A model generated the notes under the pieces. That model was not told the origin of the DNA, made no database searches, and was given only the letters and a program-made list of their open reading frames with translations. Below are positions 27,381 to 35,272 of a DNA stretch of 64,000 nt, piece after piece (position 1 is the stretch's first letter; each line of letters begins with the position of its first letter). Made by a program: the position numbers and the translations under genes. The stretch is from an uncultured beta proteobacterium (lineage in GTDB: Bacteria > Pseudomonadota > Gammaproteobacteria > Burkholderiales > Burkholderiaceae_C), in NCBI GenBank assembly GCA_903845935.1, contig CAIMZI010000125.1:1-64000 (forward strand). The letters run 5' to 3'.

Positions 27381-27586
27381 GGGGGCTCGCTCCTGCAAGC
27401 TCTCTGCTGCAGGTGGCGGCAGTGGATTGCCAAATGTCGATTGACCTTGGTAACGGGCGTCACAATTATTTGGCTTGATTCAAATCTTCCAATTTTGCGC
27501 AGCACCAGCGCTGTTCCAAGGGAAGCGAGTCGCCCGGTTTGCCGCCTGCGCTCCGTGTGCAGACTGTTCACGCGCAATGTCAGCTT

Positions 27587-27602
27587 TGTCGCATCACTGA
27601 CA
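27587..27602 (+). promoter_or_regulatory. NifA box 1 (nifB)
   Basis: Perfect TGT-N10-ACA about 83 bp upstream of the nifB -24 element. Confidence 0.82.
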
Positions 27603-27639
27603 GGCCCCACACAAACCCACATAGGCCGCCCGCAAAGCC

Positions 27640-27655
27640 TGTGCCGGATGCGACA
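27640..27655 (+). promoter_or_regulatory. NifA box 2 (nifB)
   Basis: A second perfect TGT-N10-ACA, 53 bp downstream of box 1 (about five helical turns) and about 30 bp upstream of the -24 element. The rest of the 363-bp nifA-nifB gap holds no gene I can support. Confidence 0.78.
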
Positions 27656-27684
27656 AAAATCCGCCCAAACCGGCGGTTTTCGCA

Positions 27685-27699
27685 TGGCATGGATTTAGC
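27685..27699 (+). promoter_or_regulatory. Sigma-54 promoter of nifB operon
   Basis: TGGCATGGATTTAGC matches TGGCAC-N5-TTGC with two mismatches and correct GG-N10-GC spacing. Predicted start near 27711, about 33 nt before the nifB ATG. Confidence 0.85.
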
Positions 27700-27743
27700 T
27701 ATCAAGACCCTATGCGGCCACTACGGACGCGAAAAAGGTTTCC

Positions 27744-29348
27744 ATGCAAGCCAGCACGCAATCCGGGTCGATGCCAGCGAAGACCTATGTGAGCATCGGT
27801 CAGATCAAGCCCCTGGGCGCCAAACTCGACGTGCCGGAAACGGGAGGCGGCTGCGACACCCACGGCGCTGAAGGCAAGGCCAGCTGCGGCTCTTCCGATG
27901 GCCCGGACGACATGCCCCAGGCGATCTGGGACAAGGTCAAAAACCACCCCTGCTATTCCGAAGAAGCCCACCACCACTTCGCCCGCATGCACGTGGCCGT
28001 GGCCCCGGCTTGCAATATCCAGTGCAACTACTGCAACCGCAAATACGACTGCAGCAACGAGTCGCGCCCCGGCGTGGTCTCGCAAAAGCTCACGCCCGAG
28101 CAGGCCGTGCGCAAGGTAGTGGCCGTGGCCAGCGAGATTCCGCAAATGACGGTGCTGGGCATTGCCGGCCCCGGCGACGCGCTGGCCAATCCGGCCAAGA
28201 CCTTTGACACCTTCCGCATGCTGCAAGAGCAGGCGCCTGATCTGAAGCTGTGCATCTCCACCAACGGCCTGGCCCTGCCCGACCATGTGGACGAGATCTG
28301 CAAGTACAACGTCGACCACGTCACCATCACCATCAATATGGTGGACCCGGCCGTGGGCGAAAAAATCTATCCTTGGATCTTCTACCAGCACAAGCGCATC
28401 ACCGGCATCGAGGCCGCCACCATCCTGCACGAACGCCAGATGCTGGGCCTGGAAATGCTGACGGCACGCGGCGTGCTGACCAAGATCAACTCGGTGCTGA
28501 TCCCCGGCGTCAATGACGAGCACCTGATTGAAGTGAACCGCGAAGTGAAGAAGCGCGGCGCCTTCCTGCACAACATCATGCCGCTGATCTCCGAGGCCGA
28601 GCACGGCACGGTGTTCGGCCTGACCGGCCAGCGTGGGCCCACCGCCTCTGAATTGAAAGCGGTGCAGGACGCCTGCATGGGCGGCGCCAATCTGATGCGC
28701 CACTGCCGCCAGTGCCGCGCCGATGCCGTGGGCCTACTCGGTGAAGACCGCAGCGAAGAATTCACGCTGGACAAGCTGGAAAGCATGGACGTGGTTTACG
28801 ACCTAGACAAGCGCAAGTCCTACCAGGACAAGGTGGAAGTGGAGCGCGCCGCGCAACAGGCCGCCAAGCACCAAGCATTGGCAGAAGCCAGCGCCCTCGA
28901 TGTGGCCGACGACCTGACCGTGATGGTGGCAGTGGCCACCAAGGGCGGCGGCCGTGTCAACGAACACTTTGGCCATGTCACCGAATTCCAGGTGTTTGAA
29001 GTCTCCGCCGCCAAGGCGCTCTTCATCGGCCACCGCCGCGTCGACCAGTACTGCCAGGGTGGCGAGGGCGATGACGCGCAACTGCCTTCCGTCGTGCGTG
29101 CCATCAACGACTGCCACGCCGTGCTGGTCGCCAAGATCGGCGCCTGCCCGAAGGACGAACTCACCGCTGCCGGTGTCGAAGCCGTGGACCAGTATGTCGG
29201 CGAGTTCATCGAGAAGGCCGCGCTCGACTGGTTCAAGGACTACCGCGGCCGCATTGCCGGCGGTGCCGTGGTGCACCAGGCGCGCGGCGACGCACAGATT
29301 CGCCAAGGCGCCTTTACCAACCTGACCAACGCGGCACTGGCTGCCTGA
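27744..29348 (+). CDS. nifB: NifB, FeMo-co precursor (NifB-co) synthase
   Basis: Radical-SAM enzyme that fuses two [4Fe-4S] clusters and inserts carbide to make NifB-co. The 534-residue product has the radical-SAM motif CNIQCNYC near residues 90-97, the extra cysteine pairs of NifB (including CRQC near 318), and a C-terminal NifX/NafY-like domain from about residue 390 ([19 protein letters not shown]). First gene of a long plus-strand operon that reaches about 39.0 kb with mostly overlapping or close junctions. An internal ATG nine codons later is also possible. Confidence 0.97.
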   Translation: MQASTQSGSMPAKTYVSIGQIKPLGAKLDVPETGGGCDTHGAEGKASCGSSDGPDDMPQAIWDKVKNHPCYSEEAHHHFARMHVAVAPACNIQCNYCNRKYDCSNESRPGVVSQKLTPEQAVRKVVAVASEIPQMTVLGIAGPGDALANPAKTFDTFRMLQEQAPDLKLCISTNGLALPDHVDEICKYNVDHVTITINMVDPAVGEKIYPWIFYQHKRITGIEAATILHERQMLGLEMLTARGVLTKINSVLIPGVNDEHLIEVNREVKKRGAFLHNIMPLISEAEHGTVFGLTGQRGPTASELKAVQDACMGGANLMRHCRQCRADAVGLLGEDRSEEFTLDKLESMDVVYDLDKRKSYQDKVEVERAAQQAAKHQALAEASALDVADDLTVMVAVATKGGGRVNEHFGHVTEFQVFEVSAAKALFIGHRRVDQYCQGGEGDDAQLPSVVRAINDCHAVLVAKIGACPKDELTAAGVEAVDQYVGEFIEKAALDWFKDYRGRIAGGAVVHQARGDAQIRQGAFTNLTNAALAA

Positions 29349-29382
29349 TCAATCAACTTTTTCAACCCAACCGGAGACCACC

Positions 29383-29577
29383 ATGGCCCACAAAATCATC
29401 AGCTCGACCTGCACCGCCTGCTCCGCCTGCGAGCCCGAGTGCCCCAACGTTGCCATCCGTGAAAAGAACGGCACGTACATCATCGACCCCAAGAAGTGCA
29501 CCGACTGCGTCGGCCACTTCGACACCGCCCAGTGCGTGGCCGTGTGCCCGGTGGACGGCTGCATCGTAAAGGTTTGA
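29383..29577 (+). CDS. fdxN: nif-associated 2[4Fe-4S] ferredoxin (FdxN-like)
   Basis: A 64-residue ferredoxin. The first cluster motif is [11 protein letters not shown] (C-X2-C-X2-C-X3-C with a final CP); the second is [17 protein letters not shown], with the eight-residue insertion typical of nif-linked FdxN. It is located directly after nifB, the position in which such ferredoxins serve NifB or nitrogenase electron delivery. A purine-rich ribosome site precedes the ATG. Confidence 0.93.
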   Translation: MAHKIISSTCTACSACEPECPNVAIREKNGTYIIDPKKCTDCVGHFDTAQCVAVCPVDGCIVKV

Positions 29578-29578
29578 C

Positions 29579-29983
29579 ATGTTGCCCAACGTCACCATCA
29601 CGCCCGCCGCGGCCAAGTTCATCAACCGCATCGTGCGCTTCTCTGGCCTGCCTGCCGGCGCCGGCCTGCGTCTGGCCGTGACGCCCGGTGGCTGCTCTGG
29701 CTACTCCAGCGAGTTCAGCGCCGAAGCGGCACCGCAAGGCGGCGAGCAACTGCTGGAAGTGGGCGGCGTGCGCCTGTTCCTGGCAGCAGAGAGCCGCTTG
29801 ATGCTCAACGGCATCACGGTGGACTTTGTGGAAACCGCCACCTCGTCCGGCCTGTCGTTTATCGACCCGAACAAGGAAGCCTGTGCCTGCAGCACGGCTG
29901 ACGCGGCGCCCAAGGTCGGCATCACCAAGATCGACATCAGTTCGATCGGCCGTGGCCGCCCGGCCCCGGTCGTGGCTTCCTGA
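29579..29983 (+). CDS. HesB/IscA-like Fe-S protein, variant C-terminus
   Basis: A 134-residue A-type-carrier relative. The first cysteine motif TPGGCSGYSSEF is conserved near residue 40, but the C-terminal pair is EACACSTADA instead of CGCG-SF, followed by about 30 extra residues (KVGITKIDISSIGRGR). It starts one base after the fdxN stop. It resembles nif-linked HesB/NifIscA proteins that feed clusters to nitrogenase maturation; the exact role is unknown. Confidence 0.8.
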   Translation: MLPNVTITPAAAKFINRIVRFSGLPAGAGLRLAVTPGGCSGYSSEFSAEAAPQGGEQLLEVGGVRLFLAAESRLMLNGITVDFVETATSSGLSFIDPNKEACACSTADAAPKVGITKIDISSIGRGRPAPVVAS

Positions 29984-30005
29984 CGCATTAACGTCCAAGG
30001 CCACG

Positions 30006-30566
30006 ATGAATGCGGACAGCCTGCGCTTTGGAGATGACCTGGCGGCTTTTGCCGACAGCGTCATCGGCGCCGGCATAAGCCCGCACGTTACGGCCCTGAT
30101 TGAACAGGCTGCTGGACTTTATGACGAGCCCGGCCAAGCGCTAGCGCTGCTGGAGCGCGCGCGTGCTGCGGCACCGCGCCATCCAGGGCCGTTGATTGCG
30201 CTATACCGCTTTCACTTTTACGGCCACCGCCTGGAGCAGGCCCGCGCCGTGGGTGAAGACGCGCTGACGATTGCCCGCGTCGCCCTGGGCCCCCACTTTG
30301 GCGATGTACCACCTAGCGAAGAGGCCACGCGCCATGACGCCGCCGTGCGCTTTTATTTGTTTGTGACCAAGGGGCTGGCCTATCTGAACATGCGTCTGGG
30401 TGAGTTGGACGAGGCGCGCATGCTGTTGCGGGCCCTGCGCCATCTGGACCCGAAAGACGTGGTTGGTGGTGGCCTGCTCTCGCACGTGCTGGCCCGTCAC
30501 GAGGCCGGTGGGGCCAACGAGAACTCACCCGACTACACGGTGCGCGGCTGGAGTGCTTCGCTATGA
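30006..30566 (+). CDS. TPR-repeat nif-associated protein
   Basis: A 186-residue helical protein without enzymatic motifs. Regions EPGQALALLERARAAAPRHPGPLIALYRF and LAYLNMRLGELDEARMLLRALRHLDP have the spacing and small-residue pattern of tetratricopeptide repeats, so it is probably a protein-protein adaptor. Its stop overlaps the start of the LRV gene by 4 bp. Function in nitrogen fixation not known to me. Confidence 0.7.
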   Translation: MNADSLRFGDDLAAFADSVIGAGISPHVTALIEQAAGLYDEPGQALALLERARAAAPRHPGPLIALYRFHFYGHRLEQARAVGEDALTIARVALGPHFGDVPPSEEATRHDAAVRFYLFVTKGLAYLNMRLGELDEARMLLRALRHLDPKDVVGGGLLSHVLARHEAGGANENSPDYTVRGWSASL

Positions 30567-31408
30567 ACGCCGTTGCTGTCATACATCGTGACGGACAAAG
30601 TGCGCGTGCCCCGCAAGACGACATCCCGGCCCAGCATTGGAATGGTGGTCCCGTGGATTGCGCCGACTGCAGCTACTTGGGTATGCGCGGGCTCGAAGGT
30701 CGCCTCGGTTGCGAGCCCGGCTATGCCTGCATGCAGGACGTCTACGCGCGTCGCATCGACCGCTTCTTCCGCTGGCACCCCACGCTGGGTGGCGAGCAAC
30801 TGGCGCATCCGTATTTTGAAGTGCGTGCCATTGCCGCGCGCCATGCCTCCGTGTTCCGTCTGACGCCCCTGATGGACGATCCGGACGAGACCGTGCGCCT
30901 GCAAGTGGCCTTGCGGCTGCCGATGACGCAGTTGCTGAAGATGGTGGCTGACCCGCACCGCGAAGTGCGCATCCGCGTGGCACAACGCCTGTCGCCCATT
31001 GATCTGGCCTTGATGCGCAAGGACGAAGACTACGGTGTGCGCGAACTGGTGGCGCAGCGCCTGCCACTGCCTTTGCTGCCCGCCATGGTCACAGACCTGG
31101 ACCGAGCTGTGCGCATGCACGTGGCCCGACGGCTGGAAATGCCGGCCCTGTTGCGCATGGCCGATGACGCCGAGCCCGAGGTGCGCCGCATCGTCGCCGA
31201 GCGCCTGCCCACCGGTTTGCTGATGCGCCTGGGCAAAGACGCTGACTGGCGTGTGCGCTTTGAAGTGGCGCAGCGTGCCGACGCCGCGACCTTGCACAGC
31301 ATGCAGCACGACGACGAGGCCGACATCCGCCAGACCGTGCAAGAACGGCTTGAGCGCCTGGCGCAAACAACACCCTCCGACAACGCTTCGGGAGTAATCC
31401 ATGGCTGA
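30563..31408 (+). CDS. LRV (leucine-rich repeat variant) Fe-S protein
   Basis: A 281-residue protein whose N-terminus has a cysteine set C-X2-C-X13-C-X5-C (residues 32-56) for a [4Fe-4S] cluster. From about residue 80 come at least seven tandem repeats of roughly 24 residues, such as DDPDETVRLQVALRLP and DPHREVRIRVAQRLS. This is the architecture of the Azotobacter vinelandii LRV protein, also found in a nif region. Its role is unknown; it may be an Fe-S docking scaffold. It overlaps nifZ by 8 bp. Confidence 0.85.
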   Translation: MNAVAVIHRDGQSARAPQDDIPAQHWNGGPVDCADCSYLGMRGLEGRLGCEPGYACMQDVYARRIDRFFRWHPTLGGEQLAHPYFEVRAIAARHASVFRLTPLMDDPDETVRLQVALRLPMTQLLKMVADPHREVRIRVAQRLSPIDLALMRKDEDYGVRELVAQRLPLPLLPAMVTDLDRAVRMHVARRLEMPALLRMADDAEPEVRRIVAERLPTGLLMRLGKDADWRVRFEVAQRADAATLHSMQHDDEADIRQTVQERLERLAQTTPSDNASGVIHG

Positions 31409-31763
31409 TATCAACCGCGACAGCGACGAAATCGAACTGGCCTCGCCACCGCGTTTTTCTTATGGCGAACGCGTGATCGCACGCTCCATGGTGCGTAACG
31501 ATGGCACCTACAACGGCTTTGATGTGGGCGAGGTGCTGGTGCACAAGGGCGAGATCGGCTACGTCATCAACATCAATACCTTCCTGCAGCAGTTCTATAT
31601 CTACGCGGTGGACTTTGTCGAATCCGGCCACCGCGTCGGCATGCGCGCCAAGGAACTCTGCACCCTGGACAACCTGCCCGAGGAAGTGCTGGCACAGCTG
31701 GGCGACAAGGCCGCTGTGCTGCAAAGCCTGGGTTCCAACTCACCCACCCTGGAGTCCACATGA
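31401..31763 (+). CDS. nifZ: NifZ (first copy)
   Basis: A 120-residue NifZ protein, needed for maturation of the second P-cluster in the MoFe protein. The SH3-like core is visible as FSYGERVIARSMVRNDGTY then GEVLVHKGEIGYVININTFLQQFYIYAVDF. It overlaps the LRV gene upstream by 8 bp and the second NifZ downstream by 4 bp. Confidence 0.9.
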   Translation: MADINRDSDEIELASPPRFSYGERVIARSMVRNDGTYNGFDVGEVLVHKGEIGYVININTFLQQFYIYAVDFVESGHRVGMRAKELCTLDNLPEEVLAQLGDKAAVLQSLGSNSPTLEST

Positions 31764-32074
31764 ACCAAGCCGCCACCCCCGCACTGCCCGCCATGACCGG
31801 CATGGAAATCCGCGAGCCCGCCTACGCCTGGGGCCAGCGCGTGATCGCGATTGACGACCTGGTCAACGATGGCAGCCACCCCGAGCGCGAACCCGATGCG
31901 CTGCTGGCGTCGCGCGGCGATGTCGGCGAGATCGTCAACATCGGCCACGCGCAGGACATCAACGAGCCGGTCTATCTGGTGCAGTTTGCTGGCTGCGTGG
32001 TCGGCTGCCTGGAAATCGAACTGGTGCCAGCACCCATGGGCCTGCTACCCGAAACCGACGCAGCCGCGGCATGA
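31760..32074 (+). CDS. nifZ: NifZ-domain protein (second copy)
   Basis: A 104-residue NifZ-domain protein. Core features are YAWGQRVIAIDDLVNDGSHPE and ASRGDVGEIVNIGHAQDINEPVYLVQF. It is clearly related to but divergent from the preceding gene. Tandem nifZ copies suggest different maturation partners or subunit arrangement. It overlaps the genes on both sides by 4 bp. Confidence 0.85.
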   Translation: MNQAATPALPAMTGMEIREPAYAWGQRVIAIDDLVNDGSHPEREPDALLASRGDVGEIVNIGHAQDINEPVYLVQFAGCVVGCLEIELVPAPMGLLPETDAAAA

Positions 32075-32424
32075 ACCACCTCGCCGCGCACATCGCGTCC
32101 TCCAGCGTAACAGCCGTCAGCAACCTGACGCTGCACCGGCTGCAGCGCGCCCTGCGCGAGCGCGTGCGCTACCGCTATGTTCGGCCGCAGGTAGTGCAGG
32201 AGGGCGCGGCCTTTCGCATCCAAAGCCCCAATTGCTCGCGCAAGGTGGACCCGAGTGGTGGTGTCATCGACATCGCGTTGCTGGTCCCGCACGGCGGCAA
32301 CCGCTGGTGCCTGTGCTCGCGTGACCACGCTGCCGGCGAGTGGGTGCCGCGCCTGCAGAACGCCGCGCTGGACGATGCGCTCGACGCGCTGTGCATAGAC
32401 CACGACCGCCAGTTCTGGCCGTAA
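32071..32424 (+). CDS. DUF3024-like nif-associated protein
   Basis: A 117-residue soluble protein. The C-terminal half (IDIALLVPHGGNRWCLCSRDHAAGEWVP, then LDDALDALCIDHDRQFWP) resembles the DUF3024 pattern, but the match is from memory and weak. It is translationally coupled to the second nifZ by a 4-bp overlap and lies 26 bp before nifS. Confidence 0.55.
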   Translation: MNHLAAHIASSSVTAVSNLTLHRLQRALRERVRYRYVRPQVVQEGAAFRIQSPNCSRKVDPSGGVIDIALLVPHGGNRWCLCSRDHAAGEWVPRLQNAALDDALDALCIDHDRQFWP

Positions 32425-32450
32425 GCAGCAAGCCCAAAGAACACGCCGCC

Positions 32451-33596
32451 ATGATTTACCTGGACCACAACGCCACCACCCGGCCCGCGCCCGACGTGGT
32501 GCAAGCCATGGTGAACGTGATGAGCAGCATCTGGGCCAACGCCTCGTCGCAGCATGGCCCCGGCCAGGATGCCAAGCGGTTGCTGGCGGCTGCGCGTGCC
32601 ACGGTCGCTCGCGTGTTGGGTTGCAAGCCGGTGGAAGTTATATTTACCAGTGGTGCGACCGAAGCGAATCAGTTGGCCGTGCGCGGCCTGTTGGCAGCCG
32701 CTGAACCCACACGCCGCCGCGTGCTGTTCGGCAGCGTGGAGCACTCGGCGCACTTGCGCCTGGCGCATGCGCTGGCCGCCAGTGGCGTGCAAGTGGACTA
32801 TATGCCGGTGCTGCCGGATGGCACGCTGGACCTGGCTGCCGCTGCCGCGCTGATGGGGGCGGATGTGGCACTGGTCTCGCTGATGGCCGCCAACAACGAA
32901 ACCGGCGTGCTGATGCCCACGGACGAGGTCGCGGGCTTGGCCCATGCAGCAGGTGCATTACTGCATGTGGACGCCACCCAGCTGATTGGCAAACTGCCGT
33001 TTGACTTTGCCGCGTGTGGCGCCGATGCGGTATCGCTGTCGGCTCACAAGTTTCAAGGCCCCAAGGGCGCGGGCGCTCTAGTGCTGCGCCAAGACACGCC
33101 GCTGGTGCCGCAAACCCCCGGCAGCCAGGAGCGCAAGCGCCGTGGCGGTACCGAGAACCTTCCGGCCATCGCCGGCATGGCTGCAGCGCTCGAATTGTTG
33201 GGCGACGTGTCGCTGGAAGCCCAGCGTCTGGCCCAGTTGCGCGATGTGCTCGAAGCCGGCCTGCTGCACGCCTTGCCGCAAACCCATATCTGGAGCCGTG
33301 ACGTGGAGCGCCTGCCCGGCACCAGCTATTTGCGCTTTGGCCAACTTTCCGTGGACGTGGTCTTGCAACGCCTGGACAAGCTCGGCGTGGCCGCCTCCAG
33401 TGGTGCCGCCTGCTCCTCCAACGGCAGCGAACCCTCGCATGTGCTGACCGCCATGGGCGTGCCGGCCAACGAGGCACTGGCAGCGGTTCGCCTGTCGCTG
33501 GGCCATAGCACCACCGTAGCTGATGTGAACTATTTGTTGGAAACTTTGCCGCCATTGTTGGCGCCATTGCTGCATCCCGAACTGACAACGATTTAA
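32451..33596 (+). CDS. nifS: Cysteine desulfurase NifS
   Basis: The second cysteine desulfurase of the window, 381 residues. The opening MIYLDHNATTRPAPDVV is typical of NifS. The PLP lysine is in SLSAHKFQGPKG near residue 196, the RRGGTEN motif near 230 and the active cysteine in SSGAACSSNGSEPS near 319. It supplies sulfur for nitrogenase cluster synthesis. No nifU is present, so it probably works with the IscU encoded at 23650-24087. Confidence 0.95.
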   Translation: MIYLDHNATTRPAPDVVQAMVNVMSSIWANASSQHGPGQDAKRLLAAARATVARVLGCKPVEVIFTSGATEANQLAVRGLLAAAEPTRRRVLFGSVEHSAHLRLAHALAASGVQVDYMPVLPDGTLDLAAAAALMGADVALVSLMAANNETGVLMPTDEVAGLAHAAGALLHVDATQLIGKLPFDFAACGADAVSLSAHKFQGPKGAGALVLRQDTPLVPQTPGSQERKRRGGTENLPAIAGMAAALELLGDVSLEAQRLAQLRDVLEAGLLHALPQTHIWSRDVERLPGTSYLRFGQLSVDVVLQRLDKLGVAASSGAACSSNGSEPSHVLTAMGVPANEALAAVRLSLGHSTTVADVNYLLETLPPLLAPLLHPELTTI

Positions 33597-33610
33597 ACCT
33601 GGAGTTCCTG

Positions 33611-33832
33611 ATGAAACTGATGATCCGCAAAGACAGCAAGGGCGTGCTGACCGGCTATGTGCCCAAGAAAGATCTGGAGGAGCCCATTGTTTCCATGGCC
33701 AATCCGGAGATGTGGGGCGGGATTGTGACGCTCGGCAATGGCTGGCAGTTCGACCTGCCTGACATGCCGGCCGATACGCCGCTGCCCATCACCGTGGAAG
33801 CGCGCCGTCTGGCCCTGACCGAAGAAGACTGA
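33611..33832 (+). CDS. nifT: NifT/FixU family protein
   Basis: A 73-residue protein of the NifT/FixU family, role not established. The family pattern MKLMIRKDSKGVLTGYVPKKDLEEPIV, then WGGIVTLGNGWQFDLPDM is complete. It lies 14 bp after nifS with a good ribosome site (CCTGGAG). Confidence 0.94.
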   Translation: MKLMIRKDSKGVLTGYVPKKDLEEPIVSMANPEMWGGIVTLGNGWQFDLPDMPADTPLPITVEARRLALTEED

Positions 33833-33834
33833 TC

Positions 33835-34092
33835 ATGGTCACCACCGACTACCTGCGCGACGCCGGCGAAGTGATAGGTGCCGCTGCCTCCCTGCGCGAT
33901 GCCGCCGCCCTGTGGCGTGCCCGCGACCCCGCCATGCGCGTGGTGCTGGTGGATGCCATGGACATGCGCGACGAAACCCCGGCGTTGCGGTTGGGCGCAC
34001 GCAAGGTCTATCTGGCCAGCACCAATGGCCACTGCTGGTCGGTCACCGACAAGGCCGCCGAGGCCACCGCCCTGATCCTTACCGAAGGCTAG
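33835..34092 (+). CDS. Unknown 85-residue nif-cluster protein
   Basis: Small soluble protein, not recognised. It is acidic and alanine-rich with a short Rossmann-like core MRVVLVDAMDMRDETPALRLG and a C-terminal TNGHCWSVTDKA segment. It begins two bases after the nifT stop and ends two bases before the DegT-like start, so it is part of the same transcript. The close spacing and normal codon use argue that it is a real gene. Confidence 0.7.
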   Translation: MVTTDYLRDAGEVIGAAASLRDAAALWRARDPAMRVVLVDAMDMRDETPALRLGARKVYLASTNGHCWSVTDKAAEATALILTEG

Positions 34093-34094
34093 CC

Positions 34095-35258
34095 ATGGAA
34101 GTAGACCTCATCTCCCTGTTCGAACCCGAATGCGGCGCACGCGAAATCGAACTCGTCAGTGCCGTGCTGGAATCCGCGAAGTGGGGCGACGGCCCCATGG
34201 TCGAGGGCTTTGAGCGTGCCTTTGCCGGCTGGGTCGGCCGCAAGCACGCCGTCGCTGTGGGCAGCGGCACGCTGGGCACCTGGATCGCGCTACGCGCACT
34301 CGGCATTGGCCCGGGCGACGAGGTCGTCTGCACCTCGCACACCTGGCACCAGGTGGCGCAGGCCATCACCTTGTGTGGTGCCACACCGGTGTTTGCCGAC
34401 ATCAACTACTGGACCGGCAGCCTCAGCCCCGAGAAGGCCGCGCTGAAGATCACGGCGCGCACAAGGGCCATCCTGGCCGGCAACACCAACGGCCATCCCG
34501 CCGCCTGGGAGCCGCTACGTGCACTGGCCCAGTCCAAAGGGCTGACGCTGATCGAAGACAGCACCGAGGCGTTGGGCTCGCGCTACAAGGGCCAGCAGGT
34601 TGGCACCTTTGGCGATGTGTCGGTGTTCGACTTCTCCGCACCCTCGGCCCTGTGCACGGGCGAAGGCGGCATGCTGGTCACCGATGACGACGAACTGGTG
34701 CACGAGCTGCGCTACCTGCGCCAACGCCGCGTGGCGGATCGGTCCTCCGTGTCGGTCGGCTCGCGCGTGCCCTTGCAGGCTGGCATGAGCGAGATGACGG
34801 CCGCCCTCGGCCTGGCGCAACTCGCAGGACTCGATGAGCGGCTGGACGCGCGCAAGCAGGTGGTGGCCTGGTACCACGAGCAGATGCAAAGCTTTGAGGG
34901 TGTGAAGCCGCCCTACATCGGCGAGGGCGTGGACGAGGTGCACTGGATGCTATACGTCGTCCACCTGGGCAAGCGCTTCTCGGGCAGCGCCCGCGCGCAA
35001 ATGATTGACGACCTGCGCTCCTGCGGCGTCGAGACCGTGGCCTACAGCCATCCGCTGCACCAGCAGTTTTATTACATGCAGGCGGGCGAACTGATTGGCC
35101 GCCAGCGCGGCGTGCTGATCGACACCGACCGCATCGGCGACCGCGCCCTGGCCCTGCCGCTGCACACGCTGCTGGACGAGGAGCAGGTGCAGTACATCGT
35201 CAAGACCCTCAAAGACACCGCCACCAATGTCGGTGCCGGTGCGGCAATTTATTTATGA
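34095..35258 (+). CDS. DegT/DnrJ/EryC1-fold protein lacking the PLP lysine
   Basis: A 387-residue protein with the fold of sugar aminotransferases. N-terminal FxxWVGRKHAVAVGSGTLGTWIALRALGIGPGDEV, LIEDSTEALGSRYKG (PLP-ring aspartate) and VFDFSAPSALCTGEGGMLVTDD are easily aligned. In active enzymes the stretch before TTGEGG has a lysine (as in FHxxKxxTTGEGG); here that place is occupied by serine in SAPSALCTGEGG. The protein may therefore be a dehydratase-like or non-PLP variant, or a binding protein. It overlaps or abuts the SIR2-like gene. Confidence 0.82.
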   Translation: MEVDLISLFEPECGAREIELVSAVLESAKWGDGPMVEGFERAFAGWVGRKHAVAVGSGTLGTWIALRALGIGPGDEVVCTSHTWHQVAQAITLCGATPVFADINYWTGSLSPEKAALKITARTRAILAGNTNGHPAAWEPLRALAQSKGLTLIEDSTEALGSRYKGQQVGTFGDVSVFDFSAPSALCTGEGGMLVTDDDELVHELRYLRQRRVADRSSVSVGSRVPLQAGMSEMTAALGLAQLAGLDERLDARKQVVAWYHEQMQSFEGVKPPYIGEGVDEVHWMLYVVHLGKRFSGSARAQMIDDLRSCGVETVAYSHPLHQQFYYMQAGELIGRQRGVLIDTDRIGDRALALPLHTLLDEEQVQYIVKTLKDTATNVGAGAAIYL

Positions 35259-35272
35259 ACCAAGGGAACACC

